Below are positions 34,973 through 42,718 of a DNA stretch of 60,001 nt, piece by piece (the stretch's first letter is position 1; each line of letters begins with the position of its first letter). The DNA comes from Terriglobales bacterium (GTDB lineage Bacteria > Acidobacteriota > Terriglobia > Terriglobales > Acidobacteriaceae). The notes beneath the pieces are model-generated. The model was not told the DNA's origin, ran no database searches, and saw nothing but the letters and a program-made list of their open reading frames with translations. The stretch is from positions 1 to 60,001 of the forward strand of contig JAATGG010000133.1 in the NCBI GenBank assembly GCA_015654835.1. The letters run 5' to 3'. The position numbers and the translations under genes are program-made.

Positions 34973-36187
34973 TTGGAACCCGTCACTCTCTCCAGCATCC
35001 AGACTGCTCGCGCCCGCATCGGCGAGGCCATCCACGTCTCCCCTTGTCAGCTTTCTCATCATCTTTCCGAACTCACCGGACTGCCCTTGCACCTCAAGCT
35101 TGAAAACCTGCAGCGCACCGGGTCTTTTAAGGAGCGCGGCGCGCTCAACAAGCTGCTCACCCTCAATGAGGCGGAGCGTAAACGGGGCGTGATCGCCGCC
35201 AGCGCCGGCAACCACGCCCAGGGCGTCGCCTTTCACGCCACGGCACGCGGCATTCGCGCCCAAATCGTCATGCCTCTGGCTACGCCACAAGTGAAAGTCG
35301 CCGCCACCCGCGCCTACGGAGCTGAGGTGATCCTCCACGGCGCCAGCTACGACGAGGCCTGTGAAGAAGCTCTCCGCCGCCGCGTTGAAGAAGGCCGCAC
35401 CTTTATTCATCCCTTTGACGATGCAGAGGTCATCTCCGGTCAAGGAACCATCGCCCTTGAGCTGCTGGAACAGGTGCCCGACCTCGAAGCCGTGGTGGTC
35501 CCCATTGGAGGCGGAGGCCTCATCAGCGGCATTGCCTGCGCTCTCAAAGAGTCCAATCCTAAAATTCGCGTCATCGGCGTCGAACCGGAAAAGCTGCCCT
35601 CCATGCTCCGCGCCCGCGAGGCCGGCAAGCCCATCACCCTCGCTGCCGAAGCCACCATCGCCGATGGCATCGCCGTCCGCCGCGCCGGCGATCTCACCCT
35701 TCCCCTGGTCTCTCGCTACGTTGACGAAATCGTTACGGTCGATGACGAAGAAATCGCCAGCGCCATTCTCATGCTGCTTGAGCGCGAAAAAACGCTGGCC
35801 GAAGGTGCTGGCGCTGCGGCGCTCGCCGCCCTTCTGCAGTCCAAAACCAACCTCCGGCATCGCCGCACTGCCGTGCTCGTCTGCGGAGGCAACATCGACG
35901 TCACTCTGCTCGCCAAAATTATCGAACGCGGCCTGGTCAAGGATGGCCGTCTGCTGCGTGTCCGCGTCTACTTGCAAGATCGCCCAGGCGCTCTGCTCCA
36001 TCTCACTGAAATCCTGGCTCGCGAGCGCGCCAATATCGTTGAAACCATCCACAATCGTGCGTATTACGGGGTCAGTCTCAGCGAAACCGTCATCGACGTC
36101 ACCCTGGAAACCCGCGGCGCCAGCCACATTACGGCCATCAGTCACGCCCTGCGTGAAGCTGATTTCCGCTTCGAACGCATTCAATAA
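34973..36187 (+). CDS. ilvA: threonine ammonia-lyase with C-terminal ACT domain
   Basis: A 404-residue PLP enzyme that deaminates threonine to 2-oxobutyrate, feeding isoleucine synthesis. The PLP lysine is in RTGSFKERGALNKL, the phosphate loop in VVPIGGGGLISGIA, and SAGNHAQGVAFHA is the substrate loop. One ACT domain ends the protein (RVRVYLQDRPGALLHLTEIL). This short, single-ACT form is the TdcB-like/ilvA_1Cterm type, so degradative use (tdcB) is equally possible. The start is TTG, set by AGAGGAGA seven bases upstream; a longer in-frame extension of 33 residues lacks support. Confidence 0.93.
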   Translation: MEPVTLSSIQTARARIGEAIHVSPCQLSHHLSELTGLPLHLKLENLQRTGSFKERGALNKLLTLNEAERKRGVIAASAGNHAQGVAFHATARGIRAQIVMPLATPQVKVAATRAYGAEVILHGASYDEACEEALRRRVEEGRTFIHPFDDAEVISGQGTIALELLEQVPDLEAVVVPIGGGGLISGIACALKESNPKIRVIGVEPEKLPSMLRAREAGKPITLAAEATIADGIAVRRAGDLTLPLVSRYVDEIVTVDDEEIASAILMLLEREKTLAEGAGAAALAALLQSKTNLRHRRTAVLVCGGNIDVTLLAKIIERGLVKDGRLLRVRVYLQDRPGALLHLTEILARERANIVETIHNRAYYGVSLSETVIDVTLETRGASHITAISHALREADFRFERIQ

Positions 36188-36367
36188 GGAGGAGCGCAGC
36201 AGCAAGCTCTTCGCGGCGTTGCCTTTTGCCCGTCCTCTGCCTGCAGAGCCGTCCCAGATTCATGTTTCTCAGGATGGCCCTGCTTTTCTGACGATCCTGC
36301 CCGGACTTGAATCGGCCCAGGCTTGCGTTGCCAAAAAGATGAACATAAATCGACACAACCTCTCCCC

Positions 36368-36398
36368 TTGCCGCACAACCGCAAACCTTTGCTATACT
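36368..36398 (+). promoter_or_regulatory. probable promoter of tRNA-Leu
   Basis: TTGCCG (36368-36373) and TATACT (36393-36398) are 19 bases apart, and the tRNA begins 18 bases after the -10 box. The spacer is slightly long; the -10 box is convincing. Confidence 0.45.
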
Positions 36399-36416
36399 TA
36401 TCAAGTTCACCCCATT

Positions 36417-36501
36417 GCGGAGGTGGCGAAATTGGCAGACGCACCAGCTTGAGGTGCTGGCGCCGCAAGGCATAGGGGTTCAAGTCCCCTCCTCCGCACC
36501 A
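36417..36501 (+). tRNA. tRNA-Leu (anticodon GAG)
   Basis: A class II tRNA of 85 bases. The acceptor stem is GCGGAGG paired with CCTCCGC, and ACCA is encoded at 36498-36501. The anticodon stem CCAGC/GCTGG encloses loop TTGAGGT with anticodon GAG at 36451-36453, reading CUC and CUU. A short variable arm (GCCGCAAGGC) and T-loop GTTCAAGTC are normal. secG starts 47 bases downstream, so the two may be co-transcribed. Confidence 0.96.
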
Positions 36502-36548
36502 AGATTCTGTGCCCAAAACAATTGGGCAGACCGGAAAGCAGCTTAGAT

Positions 36549-36854
36549 ATGCAGATCCTTCTCTACTTCGTTGTCGCCCTGCACGTAATCGTGTGCCTGT
36601 TTCTCATTGGAGTGGTTCTTCTGCAGCAGGGCCGTTCGGCCGACTTGGCTGGCGCTTTCGGTGGACAAGGTTCGCAAACCGCCTTTGGTCCCCGTGCAGC
36701 CGCCAACGTGCTCACCCGCCTGACAACCTGGTCCGCTGTGATCTTTATGATTACCTCCATCAGCCTCACCGTACTTTATGTACGTTCAGGCAGCAATCAC
36801 TCGGTTCTTGAGGGCACCAAGCCAGCTTCGGCACCTGCCAAGTCCGGCAAATAA
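36549..36854 (+). CDS. secG: preprotein translocase subunit SecG
   Basis: A 101-residue inner-membrane protein with two helices (LLYFVVALHVIVCLFLIGVVLL and WSAVIFMITSISLTVLYV) separated by the Gly/Ala-rich cytosolic loop ADLAGAFGGQGSQTAFG, the SecG signature. It stabilises the SecYE channel during SecA-driven export. The Met at 36549 begins right at helix 1; a frame nine residues longer is not needed. It follows tRNA-Leu(GAG) by 47 bases and ends in a strong terminator. Confidence 0.95.
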   Translation: MQILLYFVVALHVIVCLFLIGVVLLQQGRSADLAGAFGGQGSQTAFGPRAAANVLTRLTTWSAVIFMITSISLTVLYVRSGSNHSVLEGTKPASAPAKSGK

Positions 36855-36887
36855 GCCTCGAGTCTCCTTCAAAACATACGTTTTACC

Positions 36888-36917
36888 AACGGCAGGTCTC
36901 ATGACCTGCCGTTTTTT
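36888..36917 (+). terminator. intrinsic terminator of secG
   Basis: AACGGCAGGTC (36888-36898) pairs with GACCTGCCGTT (36903-36913) around TCAT, followed directly by TTTT (36914-36917). This is a textbook Rho-independent terminator. Confidence 0.93.
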
Positions 36918-36983
36918 GCTGCGTTTCAAACGTGGACGGCACACCATTCAGTTGCGGTAGAGGCAAGCGCCTACAATAAAGTC

Positions 36984-37622
36984 ATGATCCTTGAGACCTT
37001 TCCCGTCGGCCCGCTCCAATGCAACTGCACCCTCATGGGAGATGAAGAAGCCGGCGAGGCCATCGTCATTGATCCCGGCGATGAGATCGGGCGCATTCAC
37101 CAACGCCTCATCGAGTTGGGCCTCAAGCTCAAGCAGATTCTGGTCACCCATGCGCATATCGACCATGTGGGCGGTGCGCTCAAGCTCAAAAAGCTGACCG
37201 GCGCTCCCATTCTGCTAAACGAAAACGACTTGCCCTTGCTCAAAATGATGGAAATGCAGGCAGGCTGGCTCGGGATTGCCACCCCGGAAGTAGCCCCTCC
37301 CGACGATAATTTGGCCGACGGCCTGCAGGTCGGGCTCGACCGGTACCCCGCAGAAGTGCTGCACACGCCCGGTCACACTCCGGGCTCCATCTGCCTCCAC
37401 TTGGCTCCGCTTAAATTGCTCATCGCTGGGGACACGCTTTTCGCCGGGAGCATCGGTCGCACCGATTTGCCCGGTGGCAACTCCGGGCAGATCATCGAAT
37501 CCATCCAGACCCGCCTGTTAGCCTTACCCGATGAAACCAAGGTCCTGCCCGGTCATGGCCCAGCGACCAGCATCGGCAGAGAGAAAAGCAGTAACCCGTT
37601 CCTGCGGATGTTTAACCTGTAG
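36984..37622 (+). CDS. MBL-fold hydrolase, glyoxalase II-like
   Basis: A 212-residue metallo-beta-lactamase-fold protein. THAHIDHVGG (around residues 53-62) is the metal motif; further ligands are the His of HTPGHTPGSI, the Asp of AGDTLFAGSIGRTDLPGG and the final His of LPGHGPAT. Members of this YcbL-like group hydrolyse S-lactoylglutathione or related thioesters. The protein is cytosolic and of normal length. It stands alone between secG and a convergent aminotransferase gene. Confidence 0.9.
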   Translation: MILETFPVGPLQCNCTLMGDEEAGEAIVIDPGDEIGRIHQRLIELGLKLKQILVTHAHIDHVGGALKLKKLTGAPILLNENDLPLLKMMEMQAGWLGIATPEVAPPDDNLADGLQVGLDRYPAEVLHTPGHTPGSICLHLAPLKLLIAGDTLFAGSIGRTDLPGGNSGQIIESIQTRLLALPDETKVLPGHGPATSIGREKSSNPFLRMFNL

Positions 37623-37720
37623 GCACAATCCACCTACCTATATCATTTATTTACAACAGCATAAAAGACTAAACATCGCGCAACTCTTCAACTTATCCCG
37701 AGTACTGTTACCGGGCTTAT

Positions 37721-38893
37721 TTAGCTGGACAAATCCTGAGCCTGCTCAAAATAGTCGAAGAGAATCCTGATGCCCTCTCGGAATTCACCGGGAGAGCCCA
37801 GCAAACTCACTACCAGCCATCCCGAGTCCGGCATCCCGAAAAAGTAGCCCGGCTGCACCCAAGCACCCCGCTGCAGCAGTTCCAGCACGGTTCGCTCATC
37901 CGTCTGCAAGGCGGCAATACGCAACACGGCATACCATCCCCCTTCCGCCTCCAGCCGCCGAATCACGGGCTGCCCCTCCAATTGCCGGTCCAACTCGGTC
38001 AAATTGGTCGCCACACGCTCGCGAATCTGAGCCTGGATTGCCGCCCGTGTCTCCAGCCATACCGGCAATGCATGTTGCACCGGCGCATTCATCGACAGAA
38101 ACGTGTCGGCGATCACTTCCAGCCGGTCTAGTGCCGCCGTCTTCTCCGGGCCGGTCGCCACAATCCATGCCGCTTTCATCTGGGGCATACCGGCAATCTT
38201 GCTCAATCCGCTGACCACGAACACCGGTACGCCTTCAAGTCCGGCGGCAAAGCTAGCCGGTCTGCCCGCAAAGCCGTAATCCAGAAAGACCTCATCCACA
38301 ATAAGGGAGAGGTCGTGCTCGCGGCACAGCCGTCCCAGTTCCTCCGCTTCCCAAGGCTTGGTAAAGTGGCCCGTGGGATTGTTGGGGTGCACCAGCACGA
38401 TGGCCCGGGTCGCTGGGGTAATGGCTTGGCGCAAGCCCTCCGGCTCGATCTGCCAGCCCTGGTCGTAGACCAGCGGAGCAGCCTTCAGGCGCACATCGTC
38501 CAGGGCGGCCAGAAAGTCGAAGAGCGGATAGCCCGGCTGAGGCACCAGAATCTCGCTTCCCGGATCGCAAAGCAGCCGGAAGAGAAAGCTGTAAGCCTCG
38601 CTGGTGCTGGTCGTTAATACCACCTGCTCGGGCGCAACCGTCACCCCGTGGTCGGCATAGTAGCCGCAAACCGCCTCGCGCGCCCTCAAGAGCCCTCTCG
38701 GTTGCGGATCGTAATCCAGGGCCTGCGGGTTGGCCAGCGCCCGCAGCAGAGCATGGTCAAATTCAAATCCGCACCGCGTTGGATTCGACGCCGTGAGATC
38801 GGCAGTCGAGAGCCCGGCCAACGCGCGCTCGCGATGAGCCCGCGCCAGTTCGCTCTCCTCCGTATTCCAATTCGACCTGCGAGAAAACCGCAT
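37721..38893 (-). CDS. PLP-dependent aminotransferase, class I/II
   Basis: A 390-residue fold-type I aminotransferase. TTSTSEAYSFLFRLL, PQPGYPLFDFLAAL and LVHPNNPTGHF line the cofactor site, VDEVFLDYGF holds the Asp that contacts the PLP nitrogen, and the Schiff-base lysine is in SGLSKIAGMPQMKAAW. The C-terminal GWLVVSLLGSP is usual for this class. The amino acid substrate is not clear. The ATG at 38893 follows GGTGGAGCAGG; a TTG five codons earlier is less likely. It is divergent from the HAD hydrolase gene. Confidence 0.92.
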   Translation of the reverse strand: MRFSRRSNWNTEESELARAHRERALAGLSTADLTASNPTRCGFEFDHALLRALANPQALDYDPQPRGLLRAREAVCGYYADHGVTVAPEQVVLTTSTSEAYSFLFRLLCDPGSEILVPQPGYPLFDFLAALDDVRLKAAPLVYDQGWQIEPEGLRQAITPATRAIVLVHPNNPTGHFTKPWEAEELGRLCREHDLSLIVDEVFLDYGFAGRPASFAAGLEGVPVFVVSGLSKIAGMPQMKAAWIVATGPEKTAALDRLEVIADTFLSMNAPVQHALPVWLETRAAIQAQIRERVATNLTELDRQLEGQPVIRRLEAEGGWYAVLRIAALQTDERTVLELLQRGAWVQPGYFFGMPDSGWLVVSLLGSPGEFREGIRILFDYFEQAQDLSS

Positions 38894-39025
38894 CCTGCTC
38901 CACCCCAAAGACAGATCACCCGGCGCTTCGTCCGCCCCCTACATTCCGCGATACAGAGCCGTATCGTGCACAATAGAAAGAGAAGCGCCCCTTTCACCAT
39001 ACAACGGGGCCGCCAGGGAGGAACA

Positions 39026-39658
39026 TTGGGTCTGCGCGCGGTTGTCTTCGACTATGGAATGGTACTGACTGGACCACCGGACCCTAAGGCACATGCCGCC
39101 ATGGTCTGCATCACGGGCCTCCCGGTAGACCGCTTCGAAACCTTATATTGGGCCGACCGCCACGCCTACGACGAGGGCAAGCTCACCGGCATCACGTTCT
39201 GGCAAAAGATCGTGCGCGACGGAGGACTTTCTCTTGGCCAAGCCGAGATTGAAGAGCTGAACCGACTCGACGCCCGCATGTGGACCACCGAAAATCCCGC
39301 CATGGTCGCCTGGCAGCAGCAACTCAGGCAGCGCGGCCTGCTCACCGGCATTCTCTCCAATATGGGCGACTCCGTGCTCCACAGCGTCGAGAAGACCTTC
39401 AATTGGATTAACAACTTCGACGTGCTGGTCTGGAGCTATCAACTGCGCATCGCCAAGCCCGACCCGGCGATCTATCGCCACATCCTCAAGGAACTCGGAA
39501 CGCAGCCCGCGGAGACCCTCTTCCTCGACGACAAGCCCGTCAACATTGAAGCGGCGCGTGCCCTGGGCATGAAGGCACTGGAATTCACCACCGTCGATCG
39601 ACTCCGCGCCGACCTCATTCAGCATGGATTCGACGCCGAATTGCCGCTGCCCAACTGA
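39026..39658 (+). CDS. HAD-superfamily hydrolase
   Basis: A 210-residue HAD phosphatase-like protein. Motif I is VVFDYGMVLTG, where the second Asp is a Gly as in YihX-type proteins; motif II is GILSNMGDS, motif III the Lys of RIAKPDPAIY, and motif IV LFLDDKPVNIEAA. The YihX-like set acts on sugar phosphates, but the missing second Asp warrants caution. The start is TTG with AGGGAGGA upstream. It is divergent from the aminotransferase gene and convergent with the GH8 gene. Confidence 0.88.
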   Translation: MGLRAVVFDYGMVLTGPPDPKAHAAMVCITGLPVDRFETLYWADRHAYDEGKLTGITFWQKIVRDGGLSLGQAEIEELNRLDARMWTTENPAMVAWQQQLRQRGLLTGILSNMGDSVLHSVEKTFNWINNFDVLVWSYQLRIAKPDPAIYRHILKELGTQPAETLFLDDKPVNIEAARALGMKALEFTTVDRLRADLIQHGFDAELPLPN

Positions 39659-39680
39659 TCCGCAACCTCGCCCAAGGGGC

Positions 39681-40967
39681 CTACTGCGGGCCCCATATCC
39701 TGAAATTTCCCGTCACATGCAGCAGGCTCATCATATAGAGCATGCCATTGTAGTAGCGCTCATGCCCACTCGGAACCGGCGCATTCCATAACTCTTCGAC
39801 GAACTTGTCTTTTACCGGCTGCGTCGCGGCCAGGCTGGCCACCGCGCCGGTAGCCAGCAGTCCGGTGGAGTGGCGCTTCGAAAGCGGTGTGCCCTCCAGC
39901 GTGAACTGGTCCGCATAACGGTCGATCCCCTGCGAGAAAAAGAAGGCTTGCGTCCTGTCGCTCAGCGCCCGTTCGCGCGGGTCCTTGCCCCACCATGCCC
40001 AATCCACCGACCAGTTGCTCTGGGTGCGCCATGAGTCGAATGAAAAATCGCCCGCGTGAGGATTCCAACTGATCGGGTGCGGCGTGCCATCGAAGTTCGC
40101 ATAGTCTGGATTCAGCCCGGTCTTGGCATTCGTTGACTTCTCGAAGTAGTCGCGGCTCACCTGCGCGGCCTGCGCCCAAAAGGCACGGTCGGCCGGCGGT
40201 TCCCAGCGCGCCCACAACTCATAAAACGCCGGCAGATGATAGCTCGGATCGCTGAAGTCCGCCTTGCCCACCACCGGCGTGAAGCGGATCATCCTCGCCT
40301 CTTCGTTCACCTCGGCCCCCACGGTGCGCTCGCCAAACTTGGTGGCCCCGGTCCGCGTCTCGCGGTGCCGCATAGTCGTCAAAAGCTCGTCCGCCCTTGC
40401 CTTGTAGTTGTAGATGCCCATGCCATTGCCCCAGCGGTTGGCGGCAAAATAAAGCGACATCACAAAATACTCTTCGCCATCTGGCGCGGCCGTCTCCTCG
40501 TTCGGTTCGCCCGTCGTCTTGCACGACCATGAGAAATACCCTTGCGACGGATGCGTGGGCGAGCCAATGTACATATAGGTCCGCGCCCAGTTCCAGAGCG
40601 CATCGAATTCGGCCTTGTGGTTAAGCTGCACCGCGATCATCATGCCATACGACATGCCCTCGGTCCGCACATCGTGATTGGCGACGTCCGTTACATAGGC
40701 CAGCGGACCATCGGCATTCGAGCCTGCCGGATAGTAGATCGCCTGCGTCGCCGCGTCCCCATGAAAAAGCTGCTGGAAGGCCGCAGCAATTTTCGCATCG
40801 CTCTCCGCCTTCGAATGACCCGCGCTGGCAAACAAATTCGGGTAGCGATGAGTCGCGTAAGCGCCATGGTCGTTATCGAGCGCACCAGCGGCGGGCGCGG
40901 CTTCTGCCATCACGGGCGAAACAAGAAGGGCCGCAGCCAGCAGAAACCAGGGCAGAGTTTGAGTCAT
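39681..40967 (-). CDS. glycoside hydrolase family 8, exo-oligoxylanase-like
   Basis: A 428-residue secreted enzyme. The signal peptide is LPWFLLAAALLVSPVMAEAA. The catalytic acid is the Glu in VRTEGMSYGMMIAVQ and the base is likely an Asp in the second half of the (alpha/alpha)6 barrel; many Trp and Tyr line the groove (WNWARTYMYIG, SVDWAWWGKD). The pattern fits reducing-end xylose-releasing exo-oligoxylanases (Rex) more than endo-cellulases. It points to xylan-derived oligosaccharide use; no other xylan genes are nearby. Confidence 0.9.
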   Translation of the reverse strand: MTQTLPWFLLAAALLVSPVMAEAAPAAGALDNDHGAYATHRYPNLFASAGHSKAESDAKIAAAFQQLFHGDAATQAIYYPAGSNADGPLAYVTDVANHDVRTEGMSYGMMIAVQLNHKAEFDALWNWARTYMYIGSPTHPSQGYFSWSCKTTGEPNEETAAPDGEEYFVMSLYFAANRWGNGMGIYNYKARADELLTTMRHRETRTGATKFGERTVGAEVNEEARMIRFTPVVGKADFSDPSYHLPAFYELWARWEPPADRAFWAQAAQVSRDYFEKSTNAKTGLNPDYANFDGTPHPISWNPHAGDFSFDSWRTQSNWSVDWAWWGKDPRERALSDRTQAFFFSQGIDRYADQFTLEGTPLSKRHSTGLLATGAVASLAATQPVKDKFVEELWNAPVPSGHERYYNGMLYMMSLLHVTGNFRIWGPQ

Positions 40968-41117
40968 CGGATACTATCTCCAGATTCGCGCACTCATGTT
41001 ACCAAATCGCTTTACTCCGTGGCTGCAAAGTTTTGTGCCCGCCGATACGGAACCGCGCGCAGCGTCAGGCTGCCCCCTCCCCTGTCGAAGAACGCACGGG
41101 AGAATTACACTTGCCCC

Positions 41118-41741
41118 ATGGCACTTCACCTGTACGCGGCCACGACCAGTCAGGGCAAGCTACGCGATTTTCGCACCGCTGCGGCGGCCCATTCACTCGC
41201 TATCGATCCCCTTCCCGCTCTCGACACTATTCCTGCTCCGGAGGAAGACGGCACAACATTCGTGGCCAACGCCACGCTCAAGGCTGTCTACTACTCGCGC
41301 TTCGCTCCCGGCGAACTCGTCCTGGCCGACGACTCCGGACTTGAAGTCGATGCGCTGAACGGAGCCCCCGGCGTGCGTTCGGCTCGGTTTGCCGCCGATG
41401 CCGGCCTGATCGACTCCCCCGACGCCAACGACAACACCGATGTCTGGAACAATATGCTGCTGCTGCAGCGGTTGGCCGGAGTACCGGAGGCTGAACGCAC
41501 CGCCCGCTATCGTTGCGTGCTGGTCGTAGCGCGCGACGGCGTGGCCCTGCAGACAGCCGACGGAACGGTCGAAGGGCTCATCCTCGACGCTCCCCGCGGA
41601 ACTGGCGGCTTTGGCTACGATCCGCTTTTTTACCTGCCTGAGCTTGACCGCTCCATGGCCGAACTCGATCTCGACACGAAGCTCATGCTCAGCCATCGCG
41701 GGCGTGCCATTGCGGCATTGCTGGCCCGGTTACATGCCTGA
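41118..41741 (+). CDS. rdgB: RdgB/HAM1-type non-canonical purine NTP pyrophosphatase
   Basis: A 207-residue protein that hydrolyses ITP, dITP and XTP to the monophosphates, keeping deaminated purines out of DNA and RNA. Motifs: TTSQGKLRDF at the N-terminus, LADDSGLEVDALNGAPGV, GTGGFGYDPLFYLPE and the C-terminal LSHRGRAIAAL. The start at ATG 41118 was chosen because the protein begins directly with the family's first strand; a frame 192 codons longer runs antisense to the GH8 gene. Confidence 0.95.
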   Translation: MALHLYAATTSQGKLRDFRTAAAAHSLAIDPLPALDTIPAPEEDGTTFVANATLKAVYYSRFAPGELVLADDSGLEVDALNGAPGVRSARFAADAGLIDSPDANDNTDVWNNMLLLQRLAGVPEAERTARYRCVLVVARDGVALQTADGTVEGLILDAPRGTGGFGYDPLFYLPELDRSMAELDLDTKLMLSHRGRAIAALLARLHA

Positions 41742-41788
41742 ATCTTCCGCCACTTTTGCCCAAATTCACCGAACCGTAAAACGGTACC

Positions 41789-41818
41789 TTGACGGGGGCA
41801 GCATGGGGCTCCAATAAT
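41789..41818 (+). promoter_or_regulatory. probable promoter of sdhCAB
   Basis: TTGACG (41789-41794) and AATAAT (41813-41818) are 18 bases apart, about 80 bases before sdhC. Just upstream, ACCGT-AAA-ACGGT (41773-41785) is a small inverted repeat that could be an operator. Confidence 0.45.
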
Positions 41819-41898
41819 GCTGGGGTAACAAACAAGGATTCCCCGTCCCTCTATCCGAAACCGTCTCGCCCTGCAGCATTTAGGAGGCCGACCCTATC

Positions 41899-42657
41899 AT
41901 GGCAACTGCCCAACATCCTGCCGTGCCCAAGCTTCGCCGCGGTGTCCAGCCTTTGCGCGCCGGCCAGGGAAACTCCTTCCTCTGGCGCAAGCTGCACTCG
42001 CTGCTCGGCGTCATCCCCATCGGCGCATTCCTGGTTGAGCATCTGCTCTCCAACTTCGAGGCTCTCAAGGGACCGGCTGCCTACGCCGCGCAGGTCAAGT
42101 TCCTCAATACGCTGCCGCTGGTTCGCGTGCTGGAGTGGGTCTTCATCTTTCTGCCCATCCTCTATCACGGCATCTACGGCGTTTATATCTGGCTGCGCGG
42201 CAAGTCGAACGTGGTTTATTACCCCTGGGCGGGCAATTGGATGTATGTGTCGCAGCGCTGGACCGGGCTGATTGCCTTCGCCTACATCGTGCAGCATGTG
42301 CTGCGCCAGCGATTTCTCGGCACCAGCCTGCCCGACAATCCTGGCGCCGCCTTCGCCAAGGTGCAGCATGAGTTGGCCAACCCTTGGATGCTGGCCGTCT
42401 ACGTTATCGCAATGATCGCCATCTGCTGGCATTTCGCCTACGGCATCTGGCTCTTTGCCGCCAAGTGGGGCATCACTCCCGGCGAAACCGCCCGCAAGCG
42501 CTTCGCGTATGTCTGCTTGGCGCTGGGCGTCCTGCTCGCGGCCATGGGCATTGCCAGCATATGGGCCTTCGTCGGTCCCAACTATCGAAACGCTCCCGCC
42601 AATGTACCCGTTTCTCGTATCGTCGCGCCGGCCCAAGTCAGCATCCTTTTGACCTGA
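41899..42657 (+). CDS. sdhC: succinate dehydrogenase cytochrome b558 subunit
   Basis: A 252-residue membrane anchor with about five helices. Histidines placed for two haems appear as RKLHSLLG, VEHLLSN, LYHGIYGVYIW, VQHVLRQ and CWHFAYGIW. This single-anchor, di-haem form is the Bacillus-type b558 family; electrons pass from SdhB to quinone, probably menaquinone. A TAGGAGG site lies 11 bases before the ATG. It is first in sdhCAB. Confidence 0.95.
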   Translation: MATAQHPAVPKLRRGVQPLRAGQGNSFLWRKLHSLLGVIPIGAFLVEHLLSNFEALKGPAAYAAQVKFLNTLPLVRVLEWVFIFLPILYHGIYGVYIWLRGKSNVVYYPWAGNWMYVSQRWTGLIAFAYIVQHVLRQRFLGTSLPDNPGAAFAKVQHELANPWMLAVYVIAMIAICWHFAYGIWLFAAKWGITPGETARKRFAYVCLALGVLLAAMGIASIWAFVGPNYRNAPANVPVSRIVAPAQVSILLT

Positions 42658-42718
42658 ATGGCTCTCAGCTAGCGGCTCGTAGCTTTTCCCTGCTCCTGTT
42701 CGGAAAGGAAGACTGTTC

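Noticed and set aside
34820..36205. Long open frame antisense to ilvA/tdcB (461 codons), and similar ones antisense to sdhA and the GH8 gene
   Set aside because: High-GC codon structure on the sense strand makes such shadows; no ribosome site or family likeness.
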